A stretch of DNA of 10,897 nt from Gammaproteobacteria bacterium UBA2168. Lineage in GTDB: Bacteria; Pseudomonadota; Gammaproteobacteria; Pseudomonadales; Azotimanducaceae. The translations under genes were made by a program, and so were the position numbers. Positions 1 through 5,979 of this stretch are shown piece after piece. The stretch covers positions 11,803 through 22,699 of the forward strand of contig DCWG01000068.1 of the NCBI GenBank assembly GCA_002327525.1. Direction: 5' to 3'. The notes under the pieces are model-generated. The model ran no database searches, had not been told where the DNA came from, and was given only the letters and a program-made list of their open reading frames with translations. Each line of letters opens with the position of its first letter. Position 1 is the stretch's first letter.

Positions 1-325
1 TGCGCCGGTGCCGGCGGGCGGCGGTGTGATGGGCATCGCTCGCGGAGGCGGATCGCTGGCCTGGCAGCTCGGTCACAATGACCTCGCCGATCAGCAGAAC
101 CTGTCCGCCTACATGGGCGCGCACGTCACACTCACTGGACTTCGCGGTGCGTTCGTGCCGTTTCTCGGCATCGTGGCCTACCTCGGTTGGGACGCGCGTG
201 CCTGGTTGCCTGGTTTCGATGCAATCGGGGCTTACGTGTTCGTGTTCTCGGCGCTTCTGAGCGCCGTTTCCTGGTGGGGATTCGAGCGTCTGCACAAACG
301 CATGGGTCCGCGGCAGGCCATCTGA
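1..325 (+). CDS. Major facilitator superfamily transporter, C-terminal part (5' end outside window)
   Basis: The reading frame is open from the left edge (first full codon at base 2) to a TGA at 323-325, so this is the tail of a longer gene and the GTG/ATG codons inside it are not true starts. The visible 107 residues hold a polar GGGSLAWQLGHND stretch, then YMGAHVTLTGLRG, and two hydrophobic segments (about FVPFLGIVAYLG and IGAYVFVFSALLSAVSWWGF). It ends in a basic tail (ERLHKRMGPRQ). A conserved YMGxHVTLTGLRG motif before the last two membrane helices is, from memory, typical of a group of proteobacterial MFS permeases. It would be an inner-membrane permease; the substrate cannot be told. 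A second MFS gene follows 75-145 bp downstream on the same strand. Family assignment is fairly secure, function unknown. Confidence 0.7.
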   Translation, partial: APVPAGGGVMGIARGGGSLAWQLGHNDLADQQNLSAYMGAHVTLTGLRGAFVPFLGIVAYLGWDARAWLPGFDAIGAYVFVFSALLSAVSWWGFERLHKRMGPRQAI

Positions 326-407
326 CCACACTCCTGTGCGCAGGCACTCCTCTGCAAGCAGGAGCGGAACACATTACAATTTGTACCGGACAACGAGTCA
401 TTGGGCC

Positions 408-473
408 ATGACAGCCAGAATGCTACGAGACTATACCGGCCTGCTCTGGTCGCAACTCGACTCCATCGCTTGA
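408..473 (+). other. Possible 21-codon leader ORF overlapping the MFS start
   Basis: An ATG at 408 opens a 21-residue frame (MTARMLRDYTGLLWSQLDSI plus A) that ends with TGA at 471-473. That TGA overlaps a TTG codon (470-472) in the frame of the following MFS transporter, giving a TTGA stop/start overlap analogous to the common ATGA coupling. I see no strong Shine-Dalgarno before the ATG, and the peptide resembles nothing I recognise. It may be chance. A TACAAT hexamer at 375-380 could be a -10 element, but no good -35 lies 16-18 bp upstream. Confidence 0.2.
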
Positions 474-1705
474 AAACCCCTGATCCCCACGCGGGCGTCT
501 GGCATCGCCCGGGATTTCTCGCCTATCTGCAGAGCACGGCGTTCTCCGGCATGGCGTTTTCAATGCAGCAGTTGTTGGTCAGCTGGCTTCTGATCGGCGT
601 GCTGCTGCTGCCGGCCGACAACGTGGGTCTGCTCCAGGCACTGATGGGTCTGCCGGGCATTTTCCTCATGTTGTGGGGCGGCGCCAGCGCTGACCGGCGA
701 GACCCACGCGGCCTGCTCGTCGGTGTCTATGCCATAACGCCGCTGTGCCCGGTTTTCCTGATCGCCATGGATCAGAGCATGGGCATAGCGATCTGGTCAG
801 TCGTGCTCTGGGGCCTCGGTATGAGTGTCGCCATGTCGTTTTCCACACCCGCGCAGCAGGCCATTTTGAGCCGCGTATCAGGCAATGCCATCCAGCAGGG
901 CGTGTCGGCCTCGACTGCCGCGGCTTTTCTCGTTCAGATCACAGGCATCGTGCTGGCGGGTCAGATGGAACACATCGGTCTGACCACCGTACTCGGCGTT
1001 CAGGCGCTCTGTCTCGGTCTCTCCGCTCTCATGATTCGACGCATCGATGCTTGGTCCCCCGGTGTGGGCGCGCCCCACGGTTCGCAGACCCGCAACATCC
1101 TGGAGGGCTTCAGAGCAACCTATGGGAACAGGACCATCTTCAACGTGCTCGTCATCAACTTCATCTCCAGCATCTTCAACGCCGGTGCGTTCATGACTGT
1201 CCTGCCTTTCATCGTCAAACGCATCTACGACGGGGATGCGGCGGTGCTCGCCACCATGATGGCGGTTTTTTTCGCTGGTGCGACGATGGCAAACGTATTG
1301 ATGTACCGGCTTATGCCGTTCACACGTCCCGGGAGACTGTACCTGATGATGCAGCTGAGCCGCATCGCGATATTGTTCGTCCTGTGGATCGAACCGAGCT
1401 GGCCGGTCTTTCTCGCTGCAATCGTTGCATGGGGTATCAACATGGGTTTCACCACCACACTGGCACGCACCATCGTCCAGGAGACGGCTGAAGAAGCCTT
1501 TCGCGCCCGCATCCTGTCCGTCTTCACGCTCGGCATGATGGGCAGCGCGCCCATTGGCGCCATCGTACTGGGCTTCATCATCGAGACGTTTGGAACACTT
1601 CCGGCGCTGATACCCGCCATGGGTGTTTCCCTCGCCCTGTGCATCCTGGGCATCTGGAAGACCAACATCTGGAGCTACCGTTCACCTGTGGCACTCCCCG
1701 GTTGA
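470..1705 (+). CDS. MFS transporter, EntS/MFS_3-like, with non-ATG start
   Basis: This is an inner-membrane permease of the major facilitator superfamily, about 411 residues from TTG 470 (434 from the alternative TTG 401). The chain is almost wholly hydrophobic, compatible with 12 helices. A motif-A-like loop GASADRRDPR sits after helix 2 (residues 71-80), a central loop of about residues 190-225 splits the halves, and the FRARILSVFTLGMMGSAPIGA stretch (residues 344-364, given here by its key residues R345, R347, G355, P361, G363) matches the MFS_3 group that includes enterobactin exporter EntS and drug-efflux proteins. Helix 1 begins near residue 16 if TTG 470 is used, a normal spacing; the first in-frame ATG lies inside helix 1 and is too late. 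No start has a good Shine-Dalgarno, so the 5' end is uncertain. The substrate is unknown. Tandem arrangement with another MFS gene upstream suggests a transporter cluster. Confidence 0.8.
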   Translation: MKTPDPHAGVWHRPGFLAYLQSTAFSGMAFSMQQLLVSWLLIGVLLLPADNVGLLQALMGLPGIFLMLWGGASADRRDPRGLLVGVYAITPLCPVFLIAMDQSMGIAIWSVVLWGLGMSVAMSFSTPAQQAILSRVSGNAIQQGVSASTAAAFLVQITGIVLAGQMEHIGLTTVLGVQALCLGLSALMIRRIDAWSPGVGAPHGSQTRNILEGFRATYGNRTIFNVLVINFISSIFNAGAFMTVLPFIVKRIYDGDAAVLATMMAVFFAGATMANVLMYRLMPFTRPGRLYLMMQLSRIAILFVLWIEPSWPVFLAAIVAWGINMGFTTTLARTIVQETAEEAFRARILSVFTLGMMGSAPIGAIVLGFIIETFGTLPALIPAMGVSLALCILGIWKTNIWSYRSPVALPG

Positions 1706-1716
1706 CCATCGATCGG

Positions 1717-1745
1717 TTCAAAACTGCTTTTTAAGCCAATACACT
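1717..1745 (+). promoter_or_regulatory. Candidate sigma70-type promoter for mmsA
   Basis: TTCAAA at 1717-1722 (4 of 6 to the -35 consensus) and TACACT at 1740-1745 (4 of 6 to the -10 consensus) are separated by exactly 17 bp, in the 85-bp gap between the MFS stop and mmsA. Transcription would start near 1752, leaving a leader of about 40 nt. This is inferred from pattern only. Confidence 0.4.
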
Positions 1746-1749
1746 TACA

Positions 1750-1766
1750 GGCTCCAATCGGGAGCC
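1750..1766 (+). repeat. Small inverted repeat in the mmsA leader
   Basis: GGCTCC (1750-1755) and GGAGCC (1761-1766) form a perfect 6-bp stem with a 5-base loop. It lies immediately after the candidate -10 box and about 25 bp before the mmsA start. No T tract follows, so it is a poor terminator for the MFS gene. An operator or leader hairpin overlapping the transcription start is more plausible, but unproven. Confidence 0.35.
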
Positions 1767-1790
1767 ACTCTTGGGGGCAGGGGCAGGCAC

Positions 1791-3287
1791 ATGCGTGAAG
1801 TACGACATTTCATCGGTGGGGAAGCCGTCGCGGGTACATCTGGTAACAGCGGCGAGATCTTCAACCCCAATACTGGCGAGGTGCAAGCCACTGTGCCGCT
1901 CGCTACCGCGGAGGAAGTGAACGCAGCGGTAGCTGCCGCGAAAGAAGCCCTGCCCGACTGGGCCAGCACCAATCCTCAACGCCGCGCCCGCGTGCTGTTC
2001 AATTTCAAGGGCTTGCTGGAGCAGAACATGGCTCAGCTGGCGGAGTTGCTGTCAAGCGAACACGGTAAGGTGATCGCCGACGCCGCCGGGGATATCCAGC
2101 GCGGCATCGACGTCGTGGAATTCGCCTGTGGCATCCCACACCTGCAGAAAGGTGAGTACACAGAGGGCGCCGGTCCGGGTATCGACGTGTACTCCATGCG
2201 CCAGCCGCTCGGTGTGGGAGCCGGTATCACGCCGTTCAACTTCCCGGCGATGATTCCGATGTGGATGTTCGCCGTCGCCACCGCATGCGGCAACACATTC
2301 GTGCTGAAACCGTCCGAGAAAGACCCATCGGTACCCCAGCGCCTGGCGGAGTTGTTCATGGAAGCCGGTGCGCCCGCAGGTGTGCTGAACGTGGTGAACG
2401 GTGACAAGACGGCGGTGGACGCTATTCTCGATCACCCGGACATCAAAGCTGTCAGCTTCGTCGGCTCCTCCGACATCGCGCAGTATGTGTATTCGCGCGG
2501 TACCGCCAATGGCAAACGCATCCAGGCCATGGGTGGCGCCAAGAACCACGGCATCATCATGCCAGACGCCAACATGGAACAGGCCGTACAGGACATCGTG
2601 GGTGCCGCATACGGTTCTGCTGGTGAGCGCTGCATGGCGCTGCCCGTCGCCGTCACCGTGGGCAAGGCGACCGGCGATGAGTTCACCGAACGGATGGTCG
2701 AAGCCGCACGCGCACTCAAGGTGGGAATCACTACAGACCCGGATGCGCACTATGGCCCCGTGGTGAGCGCGGCCCACAAAGAACGTGTTGAAAACTACAT
2801 ACAGATGGGCGTAGATGAAGGTGCAGACCTCATCCTCGACGGGCGGGGCCACACGCTGCAGGGTTACGAAAACGGCTTTTTCATCGGTCCGAGCCTCTTC
2901 GATAACGTCACGCCCGACATGCGCTCATACAATGACGAGATCTTTGGACCGGTTCTTCAGGTCGTGCGGGCAGAAAGCCTCGAAGAGGCGGCAGCGCTTC
3001 CTTCTCAACATCAGTACGGAAACGGTACCGCGATTTTTACCAGCAACGGGCGGGCCGCCCGCGAGTTCGCCGCACGGGTCAATGTTGGCATGGTCGGTGT
3101 CAACGTGCCGATTCCGGTACCGATGAGCTACCACACTTTTGGCGGCTGGAAACGATCCGCGTTTGGCGATACCAACCAGCATGGACCCGAGGGTGTACGT
3201 TTCTGGACCAAGGTGAAGACCATCACCCAGCGCTGGCCGAAGGGCAATGTCGGCGACCAGGCATTCATAATACCCACGATGCAGTAG
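1791..3287 (+). CDS. mmsA: CoA-acylating methylmalonate-semialdehyde dehydrogenase
   Basis: This 498-residue aldehyde dehydrogenase-superfamily enzyme oxidises methylmalonate semialdehyde (or malonate semialdehyde) with NAD+ and CoA to propionyl-CoA (or acetyl-CoA) and CO2, the last step of valine breakdown and a step in beta-alanine/inositol routes. Length matches the family (about 500). Visible motifs are ITPFNFPAMIP with Asn150, VLKPSEKDPS with Lys173 for cofactor binding, FVGSS near residue 222, SAGERCMALPV with catalytic Cys281, and NDEIFGPVLQV with Glu383. The stretch QAMGGAKNH (245-253) lacks the general-base Glu of hydrolytic ALDHs, as expected for the CoA-dependent MMSDH group. ATG 1791 is chosen because purine-rich GGGGCAGG precedes it and the protein then begins at the family's usual N-terminus; the frame stays open upstream to 1623 but that part lies in the promoter region. 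It heads a run with an acyl-CoA dehydrogenase remnant, AKR and SDR. It looks intact. Confidence 0.95.
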   Translation: MREVRHFIGGEAVAGTSGNSGEIFNPNTGEVQATVPLATAEEVNAAVAAAKEALPDWASTNPQRRARVLFNFKGLLEQNMAQLAELLSSEHGKVIADAAGDIQRGIDVVEFACGIPHLQKGEYTEGAGPGIDVYSMRQPLGVGAGITPFNFPAMIPMWMFAVATACGNTFVLKPSEKDPSVPQRLAELFMEAGAPAGVLNVVNGDKTAVDAILDHPDIKAVSFVGSSDIAQYVYSRGTANGKRIQAMGGAKNHGIIMPDANMEQAVQDIVGAAYGSAGERCMALPVAVTVGKATGDEFTERMVEAARALKVGITTDPDAHYGPVVSAAHKERVENYIQMGVDEGADLILDGRGHTLQGYENGFFIGPSLFDNVTPDMRSYNDEIFGPVLQVVRAESLEEAAALPSQHQYGNGTAIFTSNGRAAREFAARVNVGMVGVNVPIPVPMSYHTFGGWKRSAFGDTNQHGPEGVRFWTKVKTITQRWPKGNVGDQAFIIPTMQ

Positions 3288-3313
3288 CCGACCTGCGGGC
3301 AGAGGGAGAAGGC

Positions 3314-3649
3314 ATGCCGAGCGAAGAACAAACCATGATCGCCGAGATGGCCGCCAATTTCGCGGCTGATCGTCTGCGGCCGAACGCCGCAATGTGGGAA
3401 GAGCAGAAACGCCTCGACCGGGCGGTGCTCAACGAACTCGGCTTCGACCTGGCCGACGAGGCACTACAGCTGCACGGGGGGGGCTACGGTTACCCGGTCG
3501 ACTACGAGGTAGAGCGCATCGTGCGCGATCTGCGCGTGCATCAGATTCTGGAAGGCATCAGTCAGATCATGGGGGTAATCGTCTCTCGCGAAGTGGAAAG
3601 AACCGAAACCCCGATGAGCCCACACACCCCGGGTATGCAGAGGCAGTGA
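3314..3649 (+). pseudogene. Internally deleted acyl-CoA dehydrogenase (isobutyryl-CoA dehydrogenase type)
   Basis: This 111-codon frame joins the two ends of an acyl-CoA dehydrogenase and lacks the middle. Residues 1-43 (SEEQTMIAEMAANFAADRL through VLNELGF) match the N-terminal helical start. From about residue 44 it jumps to the C-terminal region: FDLADEALQLHGG, then YGYPVDYEVERIVRDLRVHQ and ILEGISQIM, where E80 sits at the family's catalytic-base position. A full enzyme is about 380 residues, so roughly 270 codons, including the FAD- and acyl-binding core, are absent. The junction near 3437-3448 is in frame. Other decay signs are an extra Gly codon in a run of eight G (3476-3483; HGGGYGY for the usual HGGYGY) and EGISQIMG in place of the usual EGTNxIMR. 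A good ribosome site (AGGGAGAAGG) precedes ATG 3314, and the gene sits 26 bp after mmsA, where intact isobutyryl-CoA dehydrogenase is common. It should be catalytically dead. Its TGA overlaps the next start, so it may still be translated. Confidence 0.85.
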
Positions 3650-4665
3650 TGGAATACCGTTCGCTCGGAAGAACCGGAATCAAAGTCAGCCAGTTTTGCC
3701 TCGGCACCATGATGTTCGGTGGCCGCACCAACAAGGAGGACTCCATCGAGATCATCGACCACGCGCTCGATACCGGGGTCAATTTCATCGATACGGCGAA
3801 CGTCTACGCCGCCAACAAGAGCAAACGCATCGTGGGCAAGACTCTGGCCCGAGATGGCAAGCGGGAGCACATTGTTCTCGCCACCAAGGCATTCATGCCC
3901 CAGGGCGAGGACGTCAACGATCGTGGACCCACTCGGCGCCACCTGCTGAAAGCCTGCGACGATTCGTTGAAGCGTCTCAAAACCGACTGGATCGATCTCT
4001 ATCAGATGCATCGCTCCACAGCCGAAATACCCATCGATGAGACCCTGCGTGCGCTTGACGACCTCATCCGGGCCGGCAAGGTGCGCTACATCGGCGCCAG
4101 CATGTTTCCCAGCTGGCGAATGGTGGAATCGCTGTGGGTAGCCCGGGAGCTCGGGCTCAATCGGTTTGTATGCGAACAGCCCGCTTACCACATGCTCGAC
4201 CGCACTGCGGAACGTGAGATGATCCCGGCCGCACAGACGTTCGGAATCGGCATTATCCCCTGGGGACCGCTGTGCGGCGGCCTGCTGAGTGGCAAGTACC
4301 GGCGTGACAGCTCTCCGCAAGGCGCTCGTTGGCAGGACGGCAAGGACAACTTCAATCGCGAGGCGACGCCACTCGCCTGGGACGTGATCGATCTGCTGCG
4401 CGATATCGCCTCGGAGAAAGGTTGCTCCGTCTCGCAGCTGGCCCTCGCCTGGTGCGCGGCGCAACCCGGTGTGACCGCTCCCATCATCGGTCCCCGCACG
4501 CTGGATCAGGTCTCCGACAACCTCGGGGCGACCAGCGTCGAGGTGACCGCCTACGACTGTGAGCGCATCGATGCGCTGGTGCCGCCATGCGCGAGCGCGG
4601 TGCGCTACTTCGATCGCGCAAATCGTCTCGATCTGCGGCCCAACCAGTTCCGCAATCTCGTTTGA
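3649..4665 (+). CDS. Aldo/keto reductase
   Basis: This is a 338-residue NAD(P)H-dependent oxidoreductase with the TIM-barrel aldo/keto reductase fold, expected in the cytoplasm. The N-terminus MEYRSLGRTGIKVSQFCLGT is typical of the AKR11/12/YajO-like bacterial branch. The catalytic tetrad is complete: Asp48 and Tyr53 in FIDTANVY, Lys80 in LATKAF, His121 in YQMHR. FVCEQPAYHMLDR (about residues 177-189), IIPWGPLCGGLLSGKY and the C-terminal nucleotide-binding IIGPRTLDQVSDNL are also present. ATG 3649 is chosen because it gives the family's canonical start; the frame is open further upstream but only as a shadow of the acyl-CoA dehydrogenase remnant. Stop and start overlap as TGATG, so translation is probably coupled to the upstream ORF; AGAGG lies just before the start. 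The substrate is unknown: it may be a small carbonyl compound, and the mmsA context hints at branched-chain intermediates, but that is only inference. Confidence 0.9.
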   Translation: MEYRSLGRTGIKVSQFCLGTMMFGGRTNKEDSIEIIDHALDTGVNFIDTANVYAANKSKRIVGKTLARDGKREHIVLATKAFMPQGEDVNDRGPTRRHLLKACDDSLKRLKTDWIDLYQMHRSTAEIPIDETLRALDDLIRAGKVRYIGASMFPSWRMVESLWVARELGLNRFVCEQPAYHMLDRTAEREMIPAAQTFGIGIIPWGPLCGGLLSGKYRRDSSPQGARWQDGKDNFNREATPLAWDVIDLLRDIASEKGCSVSQLALAWCAAQPGVTAPIIGPRTLDQVSDNLGATSVEVTAYDCERIDALVPPCASAVRYFDRANRLDLRPNQFRNLV

Positions 4666-4747
4666 TCGGGAATTGACTCCGGGCCGCGTTACCCATCGGA
4701 CTCCACGATTCAGTTAGCATATGGTGCAAAGCCGCGGGAGGATCAGC

Positions 4748-5494
4748 ATGAACAGATTCGAGGGCAAGGCCATCATCGTAACGGGTGCCGCATCCGGATT
4801 CGGCACCGCGATTGCCGAGAAGTTCGCAACTGAGGGCGCATCCGTTATGGCGGCGGACATCGATATGGCTGGCGCACAAGCTGTGGCAGACCGTCTGCCG
4901 GGCGCGATGGCCTGCCAGGTCGATGTCGCCGACGAGGATCAGAATTTCGCGATGGTACAGGCCACTCTCGATGCCTTCGGTCGTATCGACGTACTCTGCG
5001 CCAATGCCGGCGTGCCTCATCGCGGCAACTATATGGTCAAGGTCACGACGGAGGAATTCGATCGTATGTGGGCCGTGAACGTCCGCAGCATTTTTCTCGG
5101 CGCGAAAGCCTGCTGGCCGCATATGGATGAGGGTAGCAGCATCATCAGTACGGCCTCCATTGGCGGCAAGCGGCCGCGCCCGGGTATGACGCCTTACAAT
5201 GCCTCCAAGGCTGCCGCCATCATGCTGACCCGCGGCATGGCTGCGGAAATGGCACCCAGGATCCGGGTTAACTGCGTATGCCCGGTGTCATCGCCCACCA
5301 ACTTCGATCTGCAGGCCATGGGCACCCAGAACCTGAGCCCCGAAATGGAAGCATCGGTCATCTCCGGGATCCCAATGGGCCGGCGCGCGACACCGGAAGA
5401 CGTCGCCAACGCGTACGTCTTTCTGGCTTCGAAAGAAGCTTCTTTTCTCACCGGTGTCTGCCTCGACGTGGATGGCGGCCGCTCGATTCAGTAG
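4748..5494 (+). CDS. Short-chain dehydrogenase/reductase (classical SDR)
   Basis: This 248-residue NAD(P)-dependent oxidoreductase has the Rossmann fold of classical SDRs and the normal length. Motifs in order are the TGAASGFG cofactor loop (12-19), Asp37 at the end of beta2 (favours NAD(H)), D59 in QVDVAD, NAG at 86-88, Asn111 in WAVNVRS, Ser137 in STASIGG, Tyr150 and Lys154 in YNASK, and a C-terminal TGVCLDVDGG. The post-catalytic segment RVNCVCPVSSP is close to the CVCPV-type SDRs annotated as 3-oxoacyl-ACP reductase or glucose dehydrogenase homologues; the true substrate is unclear. ATG 4748 is chosen over ATG 4721 because GGGAGGA (4736-4742) lies at good spacing and the product then begins directly with the Rossmann strand. 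An 82-bp gap separates it from the AKR, so it may have its own promoter (AT-richer TTAGCATATG near 4713-4722), though no clear -35/-10 pair is seen. Confidence 0.92.
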   Translation: MNRFEGKAIIVTGAASGFGTAIAEKFATEGASVMAADIDMAGAQAVADRLPGAMACQVDVADEDQNFAMVQATLDAFGRIDVLCANAGVPHRGNYMVKVTTEEFDRMWAVNVRSIFLGAKACWPHMDEGSSIISTASIGGKRPRPGMTPYNASKAAAIMLTRGMAAEMAPRIRVNCVCPVSSPTNFDLQAMGTQNLSPEMEASVISGIPMGRRATPEDVANAYVFLASKEASFLTGVCLDVDGGRSIQ

Positions 5495-5509
5495 CTGCTA
5501 CGACCCGTC

Positions 5510-5940
5510 ATGAGTGAATCGAAACCGCCCCCGTAGCCCTCGACGATGTCCGCCTCTTCGACACCGACACACTGATCGATCCATACGATGCCTACCGGAC
5601 ACTGCGCGACGAGGCGCCCGTGTTCCACGTGCCCGAGATGAACGTGCACTACGTCACGCGCTATGGCGCCGCCAACCGCGACGAGCGCCAGTTCGATCAC
5701 CCGACCGGGATTGACCTGCATCGGACCAAAGCCCGGATGCAACTCGCCTTCGGGCCCGGTGTACACCACTGCATCGGCGCACCGCTCGCACGTCAGGAGT
5801 TGAACCTCGGGTTTCCCGAGCTGTTGCGGCGCATGGAGAACATCCGGCTCTCTTCCGGGCACCCGGAGCCGCAGGCCGAACCGAGTTTCGTCCTGCGCAA
5901 CCTGCCTCGATTACAACTCCAGTTCGACCGGCGCGCCTGA
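5510..5940 (+). pseudogene. Cytochrome P450 remnant: frameshift near start and large internal deletion
   Basis: Two ends of a bacterial P450 remain. ATG 5510 gives MSESKPPP and then TAG at 5534-5536. One missing base in the C-rich run 5525-5532 would restore VALDDVRLFDTD, LIDPYDAYRTLRDEAPV and VTRY, the usual P450 N-terminus. At about 5662-5673 the frame passes straight into GAANRDERQFDHP, which normally lies just before the haem loop, followed by AFGPGVHHCIGAPLARQEL with the haem-ligand Cys codon at 5770-5772, and a typical C-terminus ending LQLQFDRRA at TGA 5938-5940. About 260 codons, including the I-helix and the ExxR motif, are gone from a protein of normally about 400 residues. The haem loop alone cannot make a working enzyme. 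A start at GTG 5620 would give about 106 residues, but has no clear ribosome site. It lies 15 bp after the SDR, so it was probably co-transcribed with it. The call of P450 is firm. Confidence 0.88.
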
Positions 5941-5951
5941 TCACACGGGAG

Positions 5952-5979
5952 CGCTGCCCCACAAGTCCTTCAGGCAGCG
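5952..5979. terminator. Possible hairpin between convergent genes
   Basis: CGCTGCC (5952-5958) pairs with GGCAGCG (5973-5979) around a 14-base loop, in the 29-bp space between the P450 remnant and the convergent amidase stop (the right arm lies in the last amidase codons). No T tract follows on either strand, so it is at best a weak bidirectional terminator. Confidence 0.25.

Noticed and set aside
745..1491. Long plus-strand frame of 248 codons inside the MFS gene
   Set aside because: It is a shifted frame of the MFS gene, rich in His/Arg/Ser with no domain pattern, typical of GC-rich shadows.
2052..2852. 266-codon minus-strand frame opposite mmsA
   Set aside because: It is antisense to the unmistakable mmsA coding region and composed of His/Arg/Gly-rich low-information sequence.
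3562..4464. 300-codon minus-strand frame opposite the aldo/keto reductase
   Set aside because: Antisense shadow; the plus-strand frame carries the full AKR tetrad.
4673..4704. TTGACT box and repeated GACTCC between the AKR and SDR genes, considered as a promoter
   Set aside because: TTGACT resembles a -35, but no -10-like hexamer lies 16-18 bp downstream, and the repeat is only 6 bp.
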